Below the pieces are notes generated by a model. It ran no database searches. It was not told the DNA's origin and worked only from the letters and a program-made list of their open reading frames with translations. 54,168 nucleotides of DNA, from the NCBI GenBank assembly GCA_903917735.1, contig CAIXBR010000118.1, positions 1-54,168 of the forward strand, in the 5' to 3' direction. Position 1 is the stretch's first letter. Each line of letters begins with the position of its first letter. Source of the stretch: an uncultured Elusimicrobia bacterium (GTDB lineage: Bacteria > Elusimicrobiota > Elusimicrobia > Elusimicrobiales > UBA9959). Shown here one piece after another: positions 8,013-15,519 of the stretch. Position numbers and translations under genes: made by a program.

Positions 8013-8459
8013 ATGGCGAATTTGAACAAAGTAATGCTGATCGGTCGGCTGACCCGCGACCCCGAAATAAAGGAATTCAGCAACGGCGGCAAGGTGGCCA
8101 ATATAGGCTTCGCCGTGAATAACCGCCGCAAGAACGCCCAGAGCGGTCAGTGGGAAGAAGTGCCGGTATGGGTGGACTTGAAAGCTTTCAACCGCGAGAC
8201 CGGCCGCAAAATGGCCGATCTTATAGAGAAATACCTGCACAAGGGCTCTCAGGCTTACGTGGAAGGGCACCTTGTCCTGGAAGAATGGACTTCCAAGGAA
8301 GGCGGCGAAAAGCGCTCCAAGATGGTTGTCTACGTCGACGAGATAGAGTTCCTGGGCGCACGCGGTGAAGGCGGCGCTGCCTCCGAGGAAGCCGAGCCCG
8401 CGCCCAAATCCAAAAAGGCCGCAGCCAGCAATGAAGGCATTGAGGAAGTGCCTTTCTAG
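8013..8459 (+). CDS. ssb: single-stranded DNA-binding protein, paralogue 2
   Basis: 148 residues. OB fold at about 3-108, very close to the copy at 180 (same start MxNLNKVML and the GFAVxNRRKNAQ segment). Unlike that copy, the tail ends EGIEEVPF, an acidic tip of the kind that binds SSB partners, so this is the better candidate for the housekeeping SSB. AACAGGAGAAAT precedes ATG 8013. A 12-codon open frame starts at 7960 just upstream and could be a leader. The YgjP-like peptidase follows 24 nt later. Confidence 0.95.
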   Translation: MANLNKVMLIGRLTRDPEIKEFSNGGKVANIGFAVNNRRKNAQSGQWEEVPVWVDLKAFNRETGRKMADLIEKYLHKGSQAYVEGHLVLEEWTSKEGGEKRSKMVVYVDEIEFLGARGEGGAASEEAEPAPKSKKAAASNEGIEEVPF

Positions 8460-8483
8460 GATGCCCACGGAAAATCCTGACGT

Positions 8484-8996
8484 ATGTCTGTAACCGACGT
8501 CTGCCGGGATGTCAGGCAGTTCCTGCGCTCTTTAGCGGGGGAACTGCCTGAAGTATTTCCGCCGCCGCGCGTAGTCTACCGCCGGTATGCCCCTGTGCGC
8601 CCGCACAGGATGCGTCCCTCGGCCGGGCAGCGCAGGCAGGCCAAAGAGATCATAACCGCAAGAGTGCAGCACTGGGCCGGGGCGCTGGGCCTGGAATACA
8701 ACCGCGTTTTTGTGAAGGACCAGCGCAGCCTGTGGGGCAGCTGCTCCGGCAGAAAGAACCTGAATTTTAACTGGCGGCTGGCCGCCGCGCCTCCGGCGGC
8801 GCTGGATTACGTGGTGATACACGAACTCTGCCATCTGCGCGAGATGAACCATTCCAAAAGATTCTGGGCCCATGTGCGCGAGGCCTGCCCCGACTACGCC
8901 GTCCGCCGCCGCTGGCTGAGGGACAACAGTTCCTTGGTCAGGGATGCCGCAATTGTAGAACTTTCCGAACCGACTCCTGACTTGGCAACTTACTGA
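8484..8996 (+). CDS. YgjP-like (SprT/M48-type) metallopeptidase-domain protein
   Basis: 170 residues. The zinc motif is HELCHLREMNHSKRFW: His113, Glu114, His117 and a third ligand near His123, preceded by the family signature QRSLWGSCSGRKNLNFNWRL (about 80-99). This is the DUF45/YgjP metallopeptidase group, often next to restriction or nucleotide genes; substrate unknown. No strong ribosome-binding site precedes ATG 8484, and translation may be coupled to ssb upstream. The stop codon lies inside a long hairpin (8981-9020). Confidence 0.85.
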   Translation: MSVTDVCRDVRQFLRSLAGELPEVFPPPRVVYRRYAPVRPHRMRPSAGQRRQAKEIITARVQHWAGALGLEYNRVFVKDQRSLWGSCSGRKNLNFNWRLAAAPPAALDYVVIHELCHLREMNHSKRFWAHVREACPDYAVRRRWLRDNSSLVRDAAIVELSEPTPDLATY

Positions 8997-9020
8997 CCTT
9001 CCGGTCAGTAAGTTCCAAGG
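8981..9020. repeat. long hairpin overlapping a stop codon
   Basis: AACTTACTGACC (8987-8998) pairs perfectly with 9003-9014 across loop TTCC, and CTTGG (8981-8985) pairs with 9015-9019 with one bulged C: 17 bp in all. It contains the TGA of the YgjP-like gene. There is no T-tract, so a simple terminator is unlikely; mRNA 3'-end protection or a protein site are alternatives. Confidence 0.7.
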
Positions 9021-9285
9021 CATATAAACGCCTAGCTCCTTTGTCCTGAAAAAGAGGGGCCAATGGCCGCAACCGCATCCCCCAGCCCGTACCTTACTCC
9101 TAGCCGGGACCTCACCCAGGACACAAAGCCGTTAAGACCAAGGCTGTCAAAGCTAAAGTGTCAGTTCGGAAACTTAAGCCGCTTATCTATGAGGCTATCG
9201 AGGAGCGGCCCTGATAAATTCCAGGACAATAAATTGGTATATTTTGAATTGAGCTGTGTCACCATTTTAAAGGGTAAAGGCAAAT
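9021..9285. other. intergenic stretch with possible coding remnant
   Basis: No intact gene. One plus-strand frame after the stop at about 9097 reads HKAVKTKAVKAKVSVRK and ends IYEAIEERP with a stop near 9213; it looks like the C-terminal end of a lysine-rich protein without a start. An overlapping open frame from 9063 has poor coding character. Confidence 0.3.
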
Positions 9286-9882
9286 ATGAACGAAAAGGCA
9301 TTGACCGGCCGGCGGGTGCTGCTGCGGGATTGGGAGGAGAAGGACCTAGAGCCTTACCGGCGCTGGCTGCAGCCGGACCACGCCTGGCACCAGTTCGACG
9401 CGCCCTATTACAAGAAGGACACGCCTGAGGAAGTAATAGCCAGGATTGAAAAGCTTAAGGAGCGGATCCTGACGCGGAATTTTCCGGAACCGCGCGGCAC
9501 CCTTGTGGTGGCGGATAAGGCCACCGGCGGCATTATAGGGCGCGTCAATTCATATTGGGAGTCAAAAGAGACCAATTGGCTGAGCATCGGCATAGGCATA
9601 TATGATGAGACGGCGTGGGGGAGGGGTCTCGGCTATGAGGCTTTAGGGCTCTGGACCGATTATATTTTCAGGACCTGTCCCGAACTGGTGCGCCTTGGAC
9701 TGACGACCTGGTCCGGCAACCGCGGCATGATGCGCCTGGCCGAAAAGCTGGGCTTTAAGGAAGAAGCGCGCTTCCGTAAAGCCAGGATCGTCAACGGGGA
9801 ATATTTCGATTCAATGGGCTACGGCATATTGCGTGGGGAATGGACCGCCAGGTTCCCGAACGGCTTTGCGGCGCAGCTTTGA
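9286..9882 (+). CDS. GNAT-family N-acetyltransferase (RimJ/RimL type)
   Basis: 198 residues. The acetyl-CoA region is GIYDETAWGRGLGYEALGLW (about 107-126; pyrophosphate loop GRGLG), followed by RLAEKLGFKEEARFRKARIV near the end, typical of RimJ/RimL-type acetyltransferases that modify protein N-termini or small molecules. The start ATG 9286 follows AAAGGCAAAT. A degenerate second GNAT C-terminus lies just downstream (9960-10165), suggesting a tandem pair of which one has decayed. Substrate not predictable. Confidence 0.88.
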   Translation: MNEKALTGRRVLLRDWEEKDLEPYRRWLQPDHAWHQFDAPYYKKDTPEEVIARIEKLKERILTRNFPEPRGTLVVADKATGGIIGRVNSYWESKETNWLSIGIGIYDETAWGRGLGYEALGLWTDYIFRTCPELVRLGLTTWSGNRGMMRLAEKLGFKEEARFRKARIVNGEYFDSMGYGILRGEWTARFPNGFAAQL

Positions 9883-10203
9883 GCCGCGGCGGGGAAAAGG
9901 CAGCCAGCCATTATCTCTTGGGGAGCTTTGGGGAAGGCAGCAGGAGCGGTTTGAATTCTGATGTATGGAGAGAGATACCTATTAAAACTTGTGTGCCGAT
10001 GTTTTTGATCCTGACGCTTCTGCAGGCCGGGTGCTGCTGAAGAGCGGCATGAGGCAGGAGGGTGTTCTGAAGGGGCATATAAAAAAGTGGGATAAATTCG
10101 AGGATTATGTCTGCTATGGTATACTGCGCGAGGAATATCTGCGAGGGGAAAGGCAGGGAAAATAGCGGAAGGCGGCAGGACCCTTAGTAGGGCGCGCATT
10201 TTT
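9883..10203. other. gene-free interval holding a decayed GNAT copy
   Basis: Apart from the remnant described separately (9960-10165), this stretch holds GGGGAAAAGGCAGCCAG, a member of the recurring GGAAAAGGC intergenic motif, and nothing else I can identify. Confidence 0.5.
9960..10165 (+). pseudogene. remnant of a GNAT acetyltransferase (C-terminal part)
   Basis: From 9986 one frame reads ...ADVFDPDASAGRVLLKSG, MRQEGVLKGHIKKWDKFED, YVCYGILREEYLRGE and stops at 10163. This is the standard C-terminus of RimJ/RimL-type GNATs. A stop at 9983 and a frame change near 9985-10000 separate it from a short upstream piece, and the N-terminal half is missing. Codon use is less GC-rich than in the intact GNAT upstream. 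Confidence 0.75.
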
Positions 10204-10209
10204 TACAAT
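10204..10209 (+). promoter_or_regulatory. -10 element, leaderless start at 10216
   Basis: TACAAT ending exactly 6 nt before ATG 10216. A second ATG at 10210 directly abuts it and would be upstream of the expected transcription start. Confidence 0.55.
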
Positions 10210-10215
10210 ATGGTT

Positions 10216-11062
10216 ATGACGCTCTCCAGGCCGTGGGCCGCGGCTATTTTCTTCTTCGGGATGTTCGTGCAGCTGGCCGTGCCGCTGTACAACCGCGTCG
10301 AGAAGGATTACGAGCGCCTGTTGCTGCTGCCGCCGCTTATGGTGATGGCGCTGATCGCCCATTTCCTCCTGGACGGCGTCGGTTACGATCTTGCCCTGTT
10401 AGCCTCCCTGTTCCTGACGGCGATGATGCTGATCTTCTTCATCAACGAGGTCATGCCGGTGCTTACCAAGTACCACGCGGCCGCCTTTACCGCGCTGTTC
10501 TGGTACGCCTTCGCCATAATGCCGCACAAGGCTGGCGAGGGTTGGCTGAGCCCGTGGGCTTTCCTTTTCTGCGCGGCCGCCAGCGCGCTGTCCCTTTTTG
10601 GTATGGCTGCCAAGGGGCGGCTGCTGGACATTCTTAAACCTGTGATGTACGTGTGGTACCTGGTGGTGTCGGCCTATGTCTGCCTCTCCCAGTTCAACGG
10701 AAGCATGCTGGACTTCCTGTCGAGCGACTGTCCCGCGGGCACGCCCATGCCCGGGCCGCTTACCGCGCTGCTATCCGGCATGATGCTGATGTACGTGTGT
10801 CTCAGCGTGTCGCTGCTGTACGACCTGCAGGCGCTGCTGAACCTGTGCATCGGCAACTATATCAAGAACAGGTACGCTGTTTATATTTCGCCCAAGTTCG
10901 CGGAGGGTACGCTGAATCCTTTAGGCCTGCTTGTAGCGCTGGCGCTGCCGACCGCGCTGCTGGGCCTGAACCTCCGCTTCGGCCTGAATGCAGCCTTTCC
11001 TGCTGGCCAACCTCTGCCTGGTCGCCGTACCGTCGTTGCTGAGACGGCACCATCGCCCATAG
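10216..11062 (+). CDS. polytopic membrane protein with a C-terminal frameshift
   Basis: About 280 residues with roughly 8 hydrophobic segments (for example PWAAAIFFFGMFVQLAVPLY and LLSGMMLMYVCLSVSLLYDL); family not recognised. In the original frame the protein would run to 11181 with a non-membrane Arg/Pro-rich tail. Shifting frame at about 10994-10998 instead gives FLLANLCLVAVPSLLRRHH and a stop at 11060-11062, a normal final helix with positive end. A one-base insertion is therefore likely, either real or an assembly error. No Shine-Dalgarno; start chosen from the -10 spacing. Confidence 0.65.
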
Positions 11063-11130
11063 GCGGGAGAGGCGGCAGACTTTTGTATGATATTTTTCGA
11101 ATGAGGATCGCGGTAGAGGTCAATGGAGCG

Positions 11131-11296
11131 TCAGTGCGGGTGGCCCGTGGGGCCGTTCAGCAGGCCTTTCACCGCTTTTAGAAGGCATTTTCCGGTGAAT
11201 GGTTTCGGCAGGAAATGTGAGGTGCCGAACAGGTGCGCCCTATATCTTCCCGACAAGGAGGTCATCCTCTACCAGTATTATGTCAGTCTTTGTCAT
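11131..11296 (-). pseudogene. remnant of a response-regulator receiver domain with internal deletion
   Basis: On the minus strand ATG 11296 begins MTKTDIILVEDDLLVGKI, the first strand and acidic pair of a receiver domain, then a stop at about 11242. Another frame resumes with FGTSHFLPKPFTGK and CLLKAVKGLLN, the conserved lysine (KPF) and last helix of a receiver, stopping at 11133-11131. The middle, with the phospho-Asp, is gone. TATAAT (11333-11328) still lies upstream. Confidence 0.78.
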
Positions 11297-11500
11297 ATGC
11301 GTGCCGGAGCCGGCCTTCAAGGAATACATTATATTCCCGGCGCGAGGCATCCCTTTCCGGCGGTTTTGTTTTGAGAGGAAAAGGCATCAGCCTTTTAGAC
11401 TTGTCTGCGCGGCTAAGGATTATTGGTTATTTCCGCGGGCTTTTGCCGGTTTGGGCCTAAAGGCCCATGACATGTCAAAGGAAACCCCCTATTATATATA
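11182..11500. other. gene-poor interval
   Basis: Besides the receiver remnant, it holds half of a terminator (CCGGCGGTTTTGTTTTG at about 11357-11373 without its 5' arm) and an AAAAGGC-ATCA-GCCTTTT hairpin (11379-11396). Several open frames cross it but none has a ribosome-binding site or recognisable product. Confidence 0.5.
11379..11396. terminator. short A/T-flanked hairpin (GGAAAAGGC family)
   Basis: AAAAGGC/GCCTTTT, 7 perfect pairs around loop ATCA. Same design as at 7478, 19936, 34671, 43132 and elsewhere. Confidence 0.6.
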
Positions 11501-11506
11501 TAGAAT
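11501..11506 (+). promoter_or_regulatory. -10 element for the 11523 gene
   Basis: TAGAAT, 16 nt before ATG 11523, so the leader would be about 10 nt. This decides for 11523 over in-frame upstream Met codons. Confidence 0.55.
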
Positions 11507-11522
11507 TTGCGAAGACAAAGTT

Positions 11523-12617
11523 ATGATAAAGAGAACTGTTTCAATAATCTCTTTGGCGGTTATTATGGCCGGGGCCTTTTCGGTCTTCGGTCGTTTTATG
11601 CAGACGCCGCCCGCGGCGCCGTCGGATTTACGCGACGCGCCCAACTCAGGCGCATATTCCTCCCTGGCGTCCGAATACGGCGACTCCGCGCCGGTGCCTG
11701 TCCCGGCTGAGAGCGAAGCCAAGAGCATGGAGCCCGCCCCGGTTTCCGGCAACGGCGACTGGACCGGCTGGCTGCAGGGGCGCAGCGACTTCGACTATCT
11801 TCCCGGAACGCAGAACGTGGATACCGGCACGCAGGGGTTTAAGGTGTATTACAGGTGCTCTAAATTCGGCCAGGTAGGTTCTAGGTTCGCCATGAACATG
11901 CAGTTCAGCAACGACAAGGGCGGGGACCTGGGGATAGTCACCTGGACTACCGGGCCCAAGGCCGGCAGGATAATTACCGTCCAGTTCGAGGGCAACGCCT
12001 CCTTGTTCGCGCAGAACGGCGCCCCCTACACTTCCAAGGATCCCGCTGCCGTGCTCAACAGTATCAATAATTTCAACGGCATGTGCGCCGAAGCCTACAA
12101 GACGGTGGAGGCCCAGAGGCCCGTGATCGCCAAATTCCTGCTGCGCAAGGACATAAAGTCCCTGCAGCGCATGTATAAATTGGTCAAGTTCGTTCCCGGG
12201 CCCATAGGGCTGTTCGGCGAGTCCTTGGAGATAGGCCTGGATGTGGGCACGGGCAACAAGGCTTTTGCCGGCATAGGCGCGGGCTGCCTGGTGGCCGGCA
12301 TAGCGGTGGAGAAGGCCACCCATCACGTGATCAAAGAAGAGTGGATAAGGTACATGCTGGAGAAAAAGTGCGCCACCTACGCCACGCTCGGTACCAGCGC
12401 CTACGAGTACGGCGAAGAGCGGCGGGAGAAAGAAGAAGAGCCGGTAGTGCGCTTGTCCGGGCTGTACCAGGCCAATAAGAGCAGCACCCGCAGGTATGTA
12501 GCCCAGGAGAACGGGAAGTGGGTTGCTAAAAGCGAGCCCGCCGGAGTGGCGCTTAAGCTGGCCTACGTGGAAGAGGAAGAGGCGATCAAGAACGTTTTCT
12601 TCGAGAGACATCGCTGA
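11523..12617 (+). CDS. secreted/anchored protein of unknown function
   Basis: 364 residues. An N-terminal hydrophobic segment (MIKRTVSIISLAVIMAGAFS) is followed by a low-complexity Pro/Ser/Ala spacer to about residue 80, a soluble domain with several cysteines (YYRCSKFG, NGMCAEAY, GAGCLVAG, KKCATYAT), and a charged C-terminus rich in Glu (EERREKEEEP). A central hydrophobic stretch (AFAGIGAGCLVAGIAVE) could be membrane-active. I recognise no family. The start fits the TAGAAT promoter at 11501. A GC-hairpin terminator follows. Confidence 0.7.
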   Translation: MIKRTVSIISLAVIMAGAFSVFGRFMQTPPAAPSDLRDAPNSGAYSSLASEYGDSAPVPVPAESEAKSMEPAPVSGNGDWTGWLQGRSDFDYLPGTQNVDTGTQGFKVYYRCSKFGQVGSRFAMNMQFSNDKGGDLGIVTWTTGPKAGRIITVQFEGNASLFAQNGAPYTSKDPAAVLNSINNFNGMCAEAYKTVEAQRPVIAKFLLRKDIKSLQRMYKLVKFVPGPIGLFGESLEIGLDVGTGNKAFAGIGAGCLVAGIAVEKATHHVIKEEWIRYMLEKKCATYATLGTSAYEYGEERREKEEEPVVRLSGLYQANKSSTRRYVAQENGKWVAKSEPAGVALKLAYVEEEEAIKNVFFERHR

Positions 12618-12663
12618 GCCTGCGCCATAGGACAGGTCTTTGTCTTTGACCTTTAATGCGAAG

Positions 12664-12690
12664 CCGCCGGGGATGCCCGGCGGTTTTGTT
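12664..12690 (+). terminator. intrinsic terminator fused to the next promoter
   Basis: CCGCCGGG/CCCGGCGG (12664-12671/12676-12683) with loop GATG and tract TTTTGTT. The tract runs into TTGGTAGAAT (promoter of the 12721 gene). Confidence 0.9.
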
Positions 12691-12694
12691 TTGG

Positions 12695-12700
12695 TAGAAT
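12695..12700 (+). promoter_or_regulatory. extended -10 (TGGTAGAAT) of the 12721 gene
   Basis: TAGAAT preceded by TGG, five bases after the terminator T-tract. Confidence 0.6.
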
Positions 12701-12720
12701 ATCGGGAAGGAATTAGATAT

Positions 12721-13038
12721 ATGCAGCCTGATTATCCGCTTTACGAGGAGATGGTTCGCCTGGGTTCGCGCGGGCGCTGGTTCTGGCGTATCGGGAACTG
12801 GCTTTATTCCGCAGGCCTGCTGGGGATAGTCCTTGTCCTTACCGTGTGGCCTGTTGTATTCTATTTCAGGTTCGGCAAGACGGGTATATCCTATGCTATG
12901 ACCCTGCTGGCGATGGCCGGGCTGGCGGCGCTTGGGAGTTACCTGAGGCGTGTCTCCTACAGGATAGCCTTGGGCGAGGGGATAGACATAACCAAATATT
13001 TCGAAAAGCCCGCGGCCGGTGAAACCGGCCGGAAATAG
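12721..13038 (+). CDS. small membrane protein, two TM segments
   Basis: 105 residues. Hydrophobic segments at about 28-51 (LYSAGLLGIVLVLTVWPVVF) and 60-80 (AMTLLAMAGLAALGSYL); both ends are charged and probably cytosolic. No family recognised. The promoter at 12695 and GGGAAGG at 12704-12710 fix ATG 12721; a longer open frame from 12640 would start inside the preceding terminator. The DTW gene starts 16 nt after its stop, so the two are probably cotranscribed. Confidence 0.7.
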   Translation: MQPDYPLYEEMVRLGSRGRWFWRIGNWLYSAGLLGIVLVLTVWPVVFYFRFGKTGISYAMTLLAMAGLAALGSYLRRVSYRIALGEGIDITKYFEKPAAGETGRK

Positions 13039-13053
13039 GCGACGCAAGCTTCC

Positions 13054-13749
13054 ATGGTTAAAAAAACTGATCTTTCAAAAGAGGTGCAGGCCGATAGCCG
13101 CCAGGAGTGCTATGTCTGCCACAGGGCGAAAGTAAACTGCTTATGTGACAGCATAAAACCCTTTGCTACGAGGATGCGCTTCGTTATCCTTATGCATGCC
13201 AAGGAAGCCCACAAGCAAAGAACGGGGACGGCCTGGCTTGCGAAACTGTGCCTGACGAATGCGGAGCTTTTGACAGGCATTAATTTTACCCAGAATGAAT
13301 ATGTTAATTCCCTGCTCCGGGACCCCTCCTATGCCCCTTTGGTCCTTTATCCCGGGCCTAAAGCCGTTAATTTTAAGATCCCGGGGAAGGATATCACCCC
13401 GGAAGGGAAAACCCTGCTGGTCTTTGTTATCGACGGGACCTGGCGCGGCGCCAAGAGAATTTTGAACCAAAGTCCTAATATCCGCGCCTTGCCCCGGCTT
13501 TCTTTTTCCGGCAGCTATCTCTCCCAATTTATAATTAAAAGGCAGCCGATGACGCACTGCGTTTCTACCATAGAGGCCATCTATTATCTGTGCAAGGAGG
13601 CCGAGGAAGCCGGCTATGAGAACCTTAATGCGCAAAATGAGATCCTGATGACCATCTTTAAAAAAATGGTCGATACCCAGATCAATTGTCAGAAGGCAAA
13701 AGGCAGCAGGCGCGCGGACAGGGGGACCAGGACACGAGCTGAGGGATAG
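13054..13749 (+). CDS. DTW-domain tRNA-uridine aminocarboxypropyltransferase
   Basis: 231 residues. Zinc-type cysteines C19, C22, C29, C31 (CYVCHRAKVNCLC), then the family signature D127-G-T-W130 in FVIDGTWRGAKRIL and the later PMTHCVSTIEAIY. DTW enzymes transfer the 3-amino-3-carboxypropyl group of S-adenosylmethionine to uridine of tRNA (acp3U). Which tRNA position is modified cannot be told from the sequence. The last 20 residues are Arg/Lys-rich and variable. Confidence 0.9.
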   Translation: MVKKTDLSKEVQADSRQECYVCHRAKVNCLCDSIKPFATRMRFVILMHAKEAHKQRTGTAWLAKLCLTNAELLTGINFTQNEYVNSLLRDPSYAPLVLYPGPKAVNFKIPGKDITPEGKTLLVFVIDGTWRGAKRILNQSPNIRALPRLSFSGSYLSQFIIKRQPMTHCVSTIEAIYYLCKEAEEAGYENLNAQNEILMTIFKKMVDTQINCQKAKGSRRADRGTRTRAEG

Positions 13750-13816
13750 GGACGGCGCGAAATTGCTTAGATGAAAGGATGCCTGACACTTGGCGGAAGC
13801 TTTAGGGTAAATTCTG

Positions 13817-13822
13817 TATAAT
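13817..13822 (+). promoter_or_regulatory. -10 element of the TIGR02147-like gene
   Basis: TATAAT, 9 nt before ATG 13832; no Shine-Dalgarno, leader of 2-3 nt at most. Confidence 0.6.
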
Positions 13823-13831
13823 TAATTTTAC

Positions 13832-14671
13832 ATGGAGAACTTCGCTAATAGTCTTATCAAGGCGCGTGTCGCGGCCGGCTTCGACTCCGCTTACAAATTT
13901 TATCACCACAACGGCGGGCGCCGGCATTTCTGCTTCACCTTCACCCATTACCTGAGAATAGAAAAAGGCGCTTCGCTGCCCAAGCCGGAATGGCTGGAAC
14001 GGATTTTCATAGCCCTGAGGCTTATGCCCACTAAAGAACAAGCCAGGGAACTCCTGCTGCATTACCTGAAGGACCACCTGGGGAAAGGCGCGGATTACGT
14101 TATAAATCCCCTCTTATCTCCGGCCGGCCTCCAGCCGGGCGGAACAGCCGGCCCTATGCAGTGGATGAACGCCCACAGTTCCGTCCATCTGACCCCGGAG
14201 GAGTTCAAGGTCATGGCGGCAAGCCCGGCCGCTTACTGGTGCATGGAAGCGCTCTGCAACGATTCCGGGGCCTGGTCGGCCAAAGACCTTGCCGCCGCGC
14301 TCGGTCTGGCGGAGAAGAAGACCGCCGCGGCGCTCGAGTCGCTCCGGAAAGCCGGGCTCTCCGTAAAGAGCGGGGCGGGCAAATACCGCTGCCGCCACCA
14401 AGGCAAGTTCTTCACGTACCCTGGCAGGCTCGAAGGCATGGGCCCCGCTCTCGACGCGGTAAAGGCATATTGGGCGGAGGCCGGGAAGACCGGCAAAGAC
14501 TTCTTCGAACGCGTGGAACTGATACGCGCCGAGGAAGGTCCGGCGGCCAATTACCGCATGCAGCTGGCCCAGGCCATGGACGCCGCCAATGCCTACGCCA
14601 CCCACTCCGCCGGCGATACCTCGGGATTTTTCCTGATAGAGACCCGCATCAGGAAAATTAAAAAGTTCTGA
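13832..14671 (+). CDS. TIGR02147/DUF4423-like transcriptional regulator
   Basis: 279 residues. The N-terminal 65 residues resemble a helix-turn-helix with ...HYLRIEKGASLPKPEWLERI. The middle (WSAKDLAAALGLAEKKTAAA, LESLRKAGLSVKSG) reads as a winged helix. The C-terminal part is helical. The layout matches TIGR02147 proteins, which are abundant in some uncultured phyla. Target genes unknown; two overlapping inverted repeats directly after the stop (14663-14694) could be its own operator or belong to the next gene. Assignment is by pattern, moderately sure. Confidence 0.62.
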   Translation: MENFANSLIKARVAAGFDSAYKFYHHNGGRRHFCFTFTHYLRIEKGASLPKPEWLERIFIALRLMPTKEQARELLLHYLKDHLGKGADYVINPLLSPAGLQPGGTAGPMQWMNAHSSVHLTPEEFKVMAASPAAYWCMEALCNDSGAWSAKDLAAALGLAEKKTAAALESLRKAGLSVKSGAGKYRCRHQGKFFTYPGRLEGMGPALDAVKAYWAEAGKTGKDFFERVELIRAEEGPAANYRMQLAQAMDAANAYATHSAGDTSGFFLIETRIRKIKKF

Positions 14672-14694
14672 ACCCTGGTAACAGAACTTGTTAC
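14663..14694. promoter_or_regulatory. overlapping inverted repeats downstream of the regulator
   Basis: GTAACA-n5-TGTTAC (14678-14694) overlaps AAGTTCTG-n11-CAGAACTT (14663-14670/14682-14689). Operator-like or alternative RNA hairpins; no T-tract. Confidence 0.45.
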
Positions 14695-14785
14695 TAAATC
14701 CGCCCCGGCCGTTACTCTTTCCTTGTAGACCGAAATATCCCGGTTCGCTTACCTTTCGTCTCATCCCCTTGCCGCGCGGGGATGC

Positions 14786-14791
14786 TAGACT
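14786..14791 (+). promoter_or_regulatory. -10 element, leaderless start at 14798
   Basis: TAGACT ending exactly 6 nt before ATG 14798. Confidence 0.5.
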
Positions 14792-14797
14792 ATTAAC

Positions 14798-15439
14798 ATG
14801 AAGGCAAGTTCCGGCGCGGCCGGCAAAGGGGCGAAAAGTAATATGAAAAGAACGATATTGGGTTCTGCGGTGTTCCTTCTGACCAGCGGGATGCTCTCGG
14901 CGGGCCAGGTTAACCTTGAAGGTCTGGGCTTGAGCGCTCTCGGCGGAGAACTCGCGAAAATAGAAGTAACCGCCCCCGCCGCCCCGAAAGCAGTAATAAT
15001 GGCCCCCGGCAAACCGGCCGGGGGGACAAGCGAAAAGGGCGGTATAGGCGCACGCAGCGGTCTAGTGGCCCCGGAAAGGTCCTTTGAGGGAACTAATACT
15101 TGTTACCAAAAGGCCCTGCAGTACGTTTCCCCGCCGCCAAGCGCCGCCAAGCTCTGCCAGGGAGCGGCCGACACGGCCCCGGTGGATTGTTACGCCGGCG
15201 CTTATCAGGAGCCCGGAGTTGGGGCGTCCGTAGCGTTCAGCATCTGTATTCATGCCCCGGCCGAAAACCCTTCCGGCCCCTTGGCTTGTTTCCAGTCTCT
15301 AAAACCCTCCCTCGGGGATTCCACGGCGGCATTGCTCTGCAGGGGAAGTTCTGACGCCGGAGAAACACTGGCCTGCTATACCCGGATGATGGCTGAAAAC
15401 GCCAACCCGGGAGATGCCGCTGTTCTGTGCAGCCGGTAG
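14798..15439 (+). CDS. secreted protein with repeated Cys-Tyr/Leu-Cys units
   Basis: 213 residues. A hydrophobic signal segment (MKRTILGSAVFLLTSGMLSA) begins at the in-frame Met of 14843; the promoter spacing favours 14798, which would add a 15-residue basic N-extension. After an Ala/Gly/Pro spacer comes a series of about 37-residue units with the pattern CY-x(n)-LC-x-G (TCYQKALQ, KLCQGAAD, DCYAGAYQ, SICIHAP, ACFQSLKP, LLCRGSSD, ACYTRMMA, VLCSR). The even number and regular spacing suggest disulphide-paired helical hairpins. No family recognised. Confidence 0.7.
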   Translation: MKASSGAAGKGAKSNMKRTILGSAVFLLTSGMLSAGQVNLEGLGLSALGGELAKIEVTAPAAPKAVIMAPGKPAGGTSEKGGIGARSGLVAPERSFEGTNTCYQKALQYVSPPPSAAKLCQGAADTAPVDCYAGAYQEPGVGASVAFSICIHAPAENPSGPLACFQSLKPSLGDSTAALLCRGSSDAGETLACYTRMMAENANPGDAAVLCSR

Positions 15440-15461
15440 TGATAGGGAGGCTGATGCGGAA

Positions 15462-15490
15462 ACCGCCGGGAAAGCCCGGCGGTTCTGTTT
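15462..15490 (+). terminator. intrinsic terminator
   Basis: ACCGCCGGG/CCCGGCGGT around a short loop, then TCTGTTT. Confidence 0.85.
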
Positions 15491-15519
15491 GGTGGGTGGG
15501 GGAGGGGGCTGAAGCCTTT

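Noticed and set aside
9063..9428. Open frame upstream of the GNAT gene
   Set aside because: Pro/Ser/Arg-rich, overlaps the GNAT start in another frame and has no ribosome-binding site.
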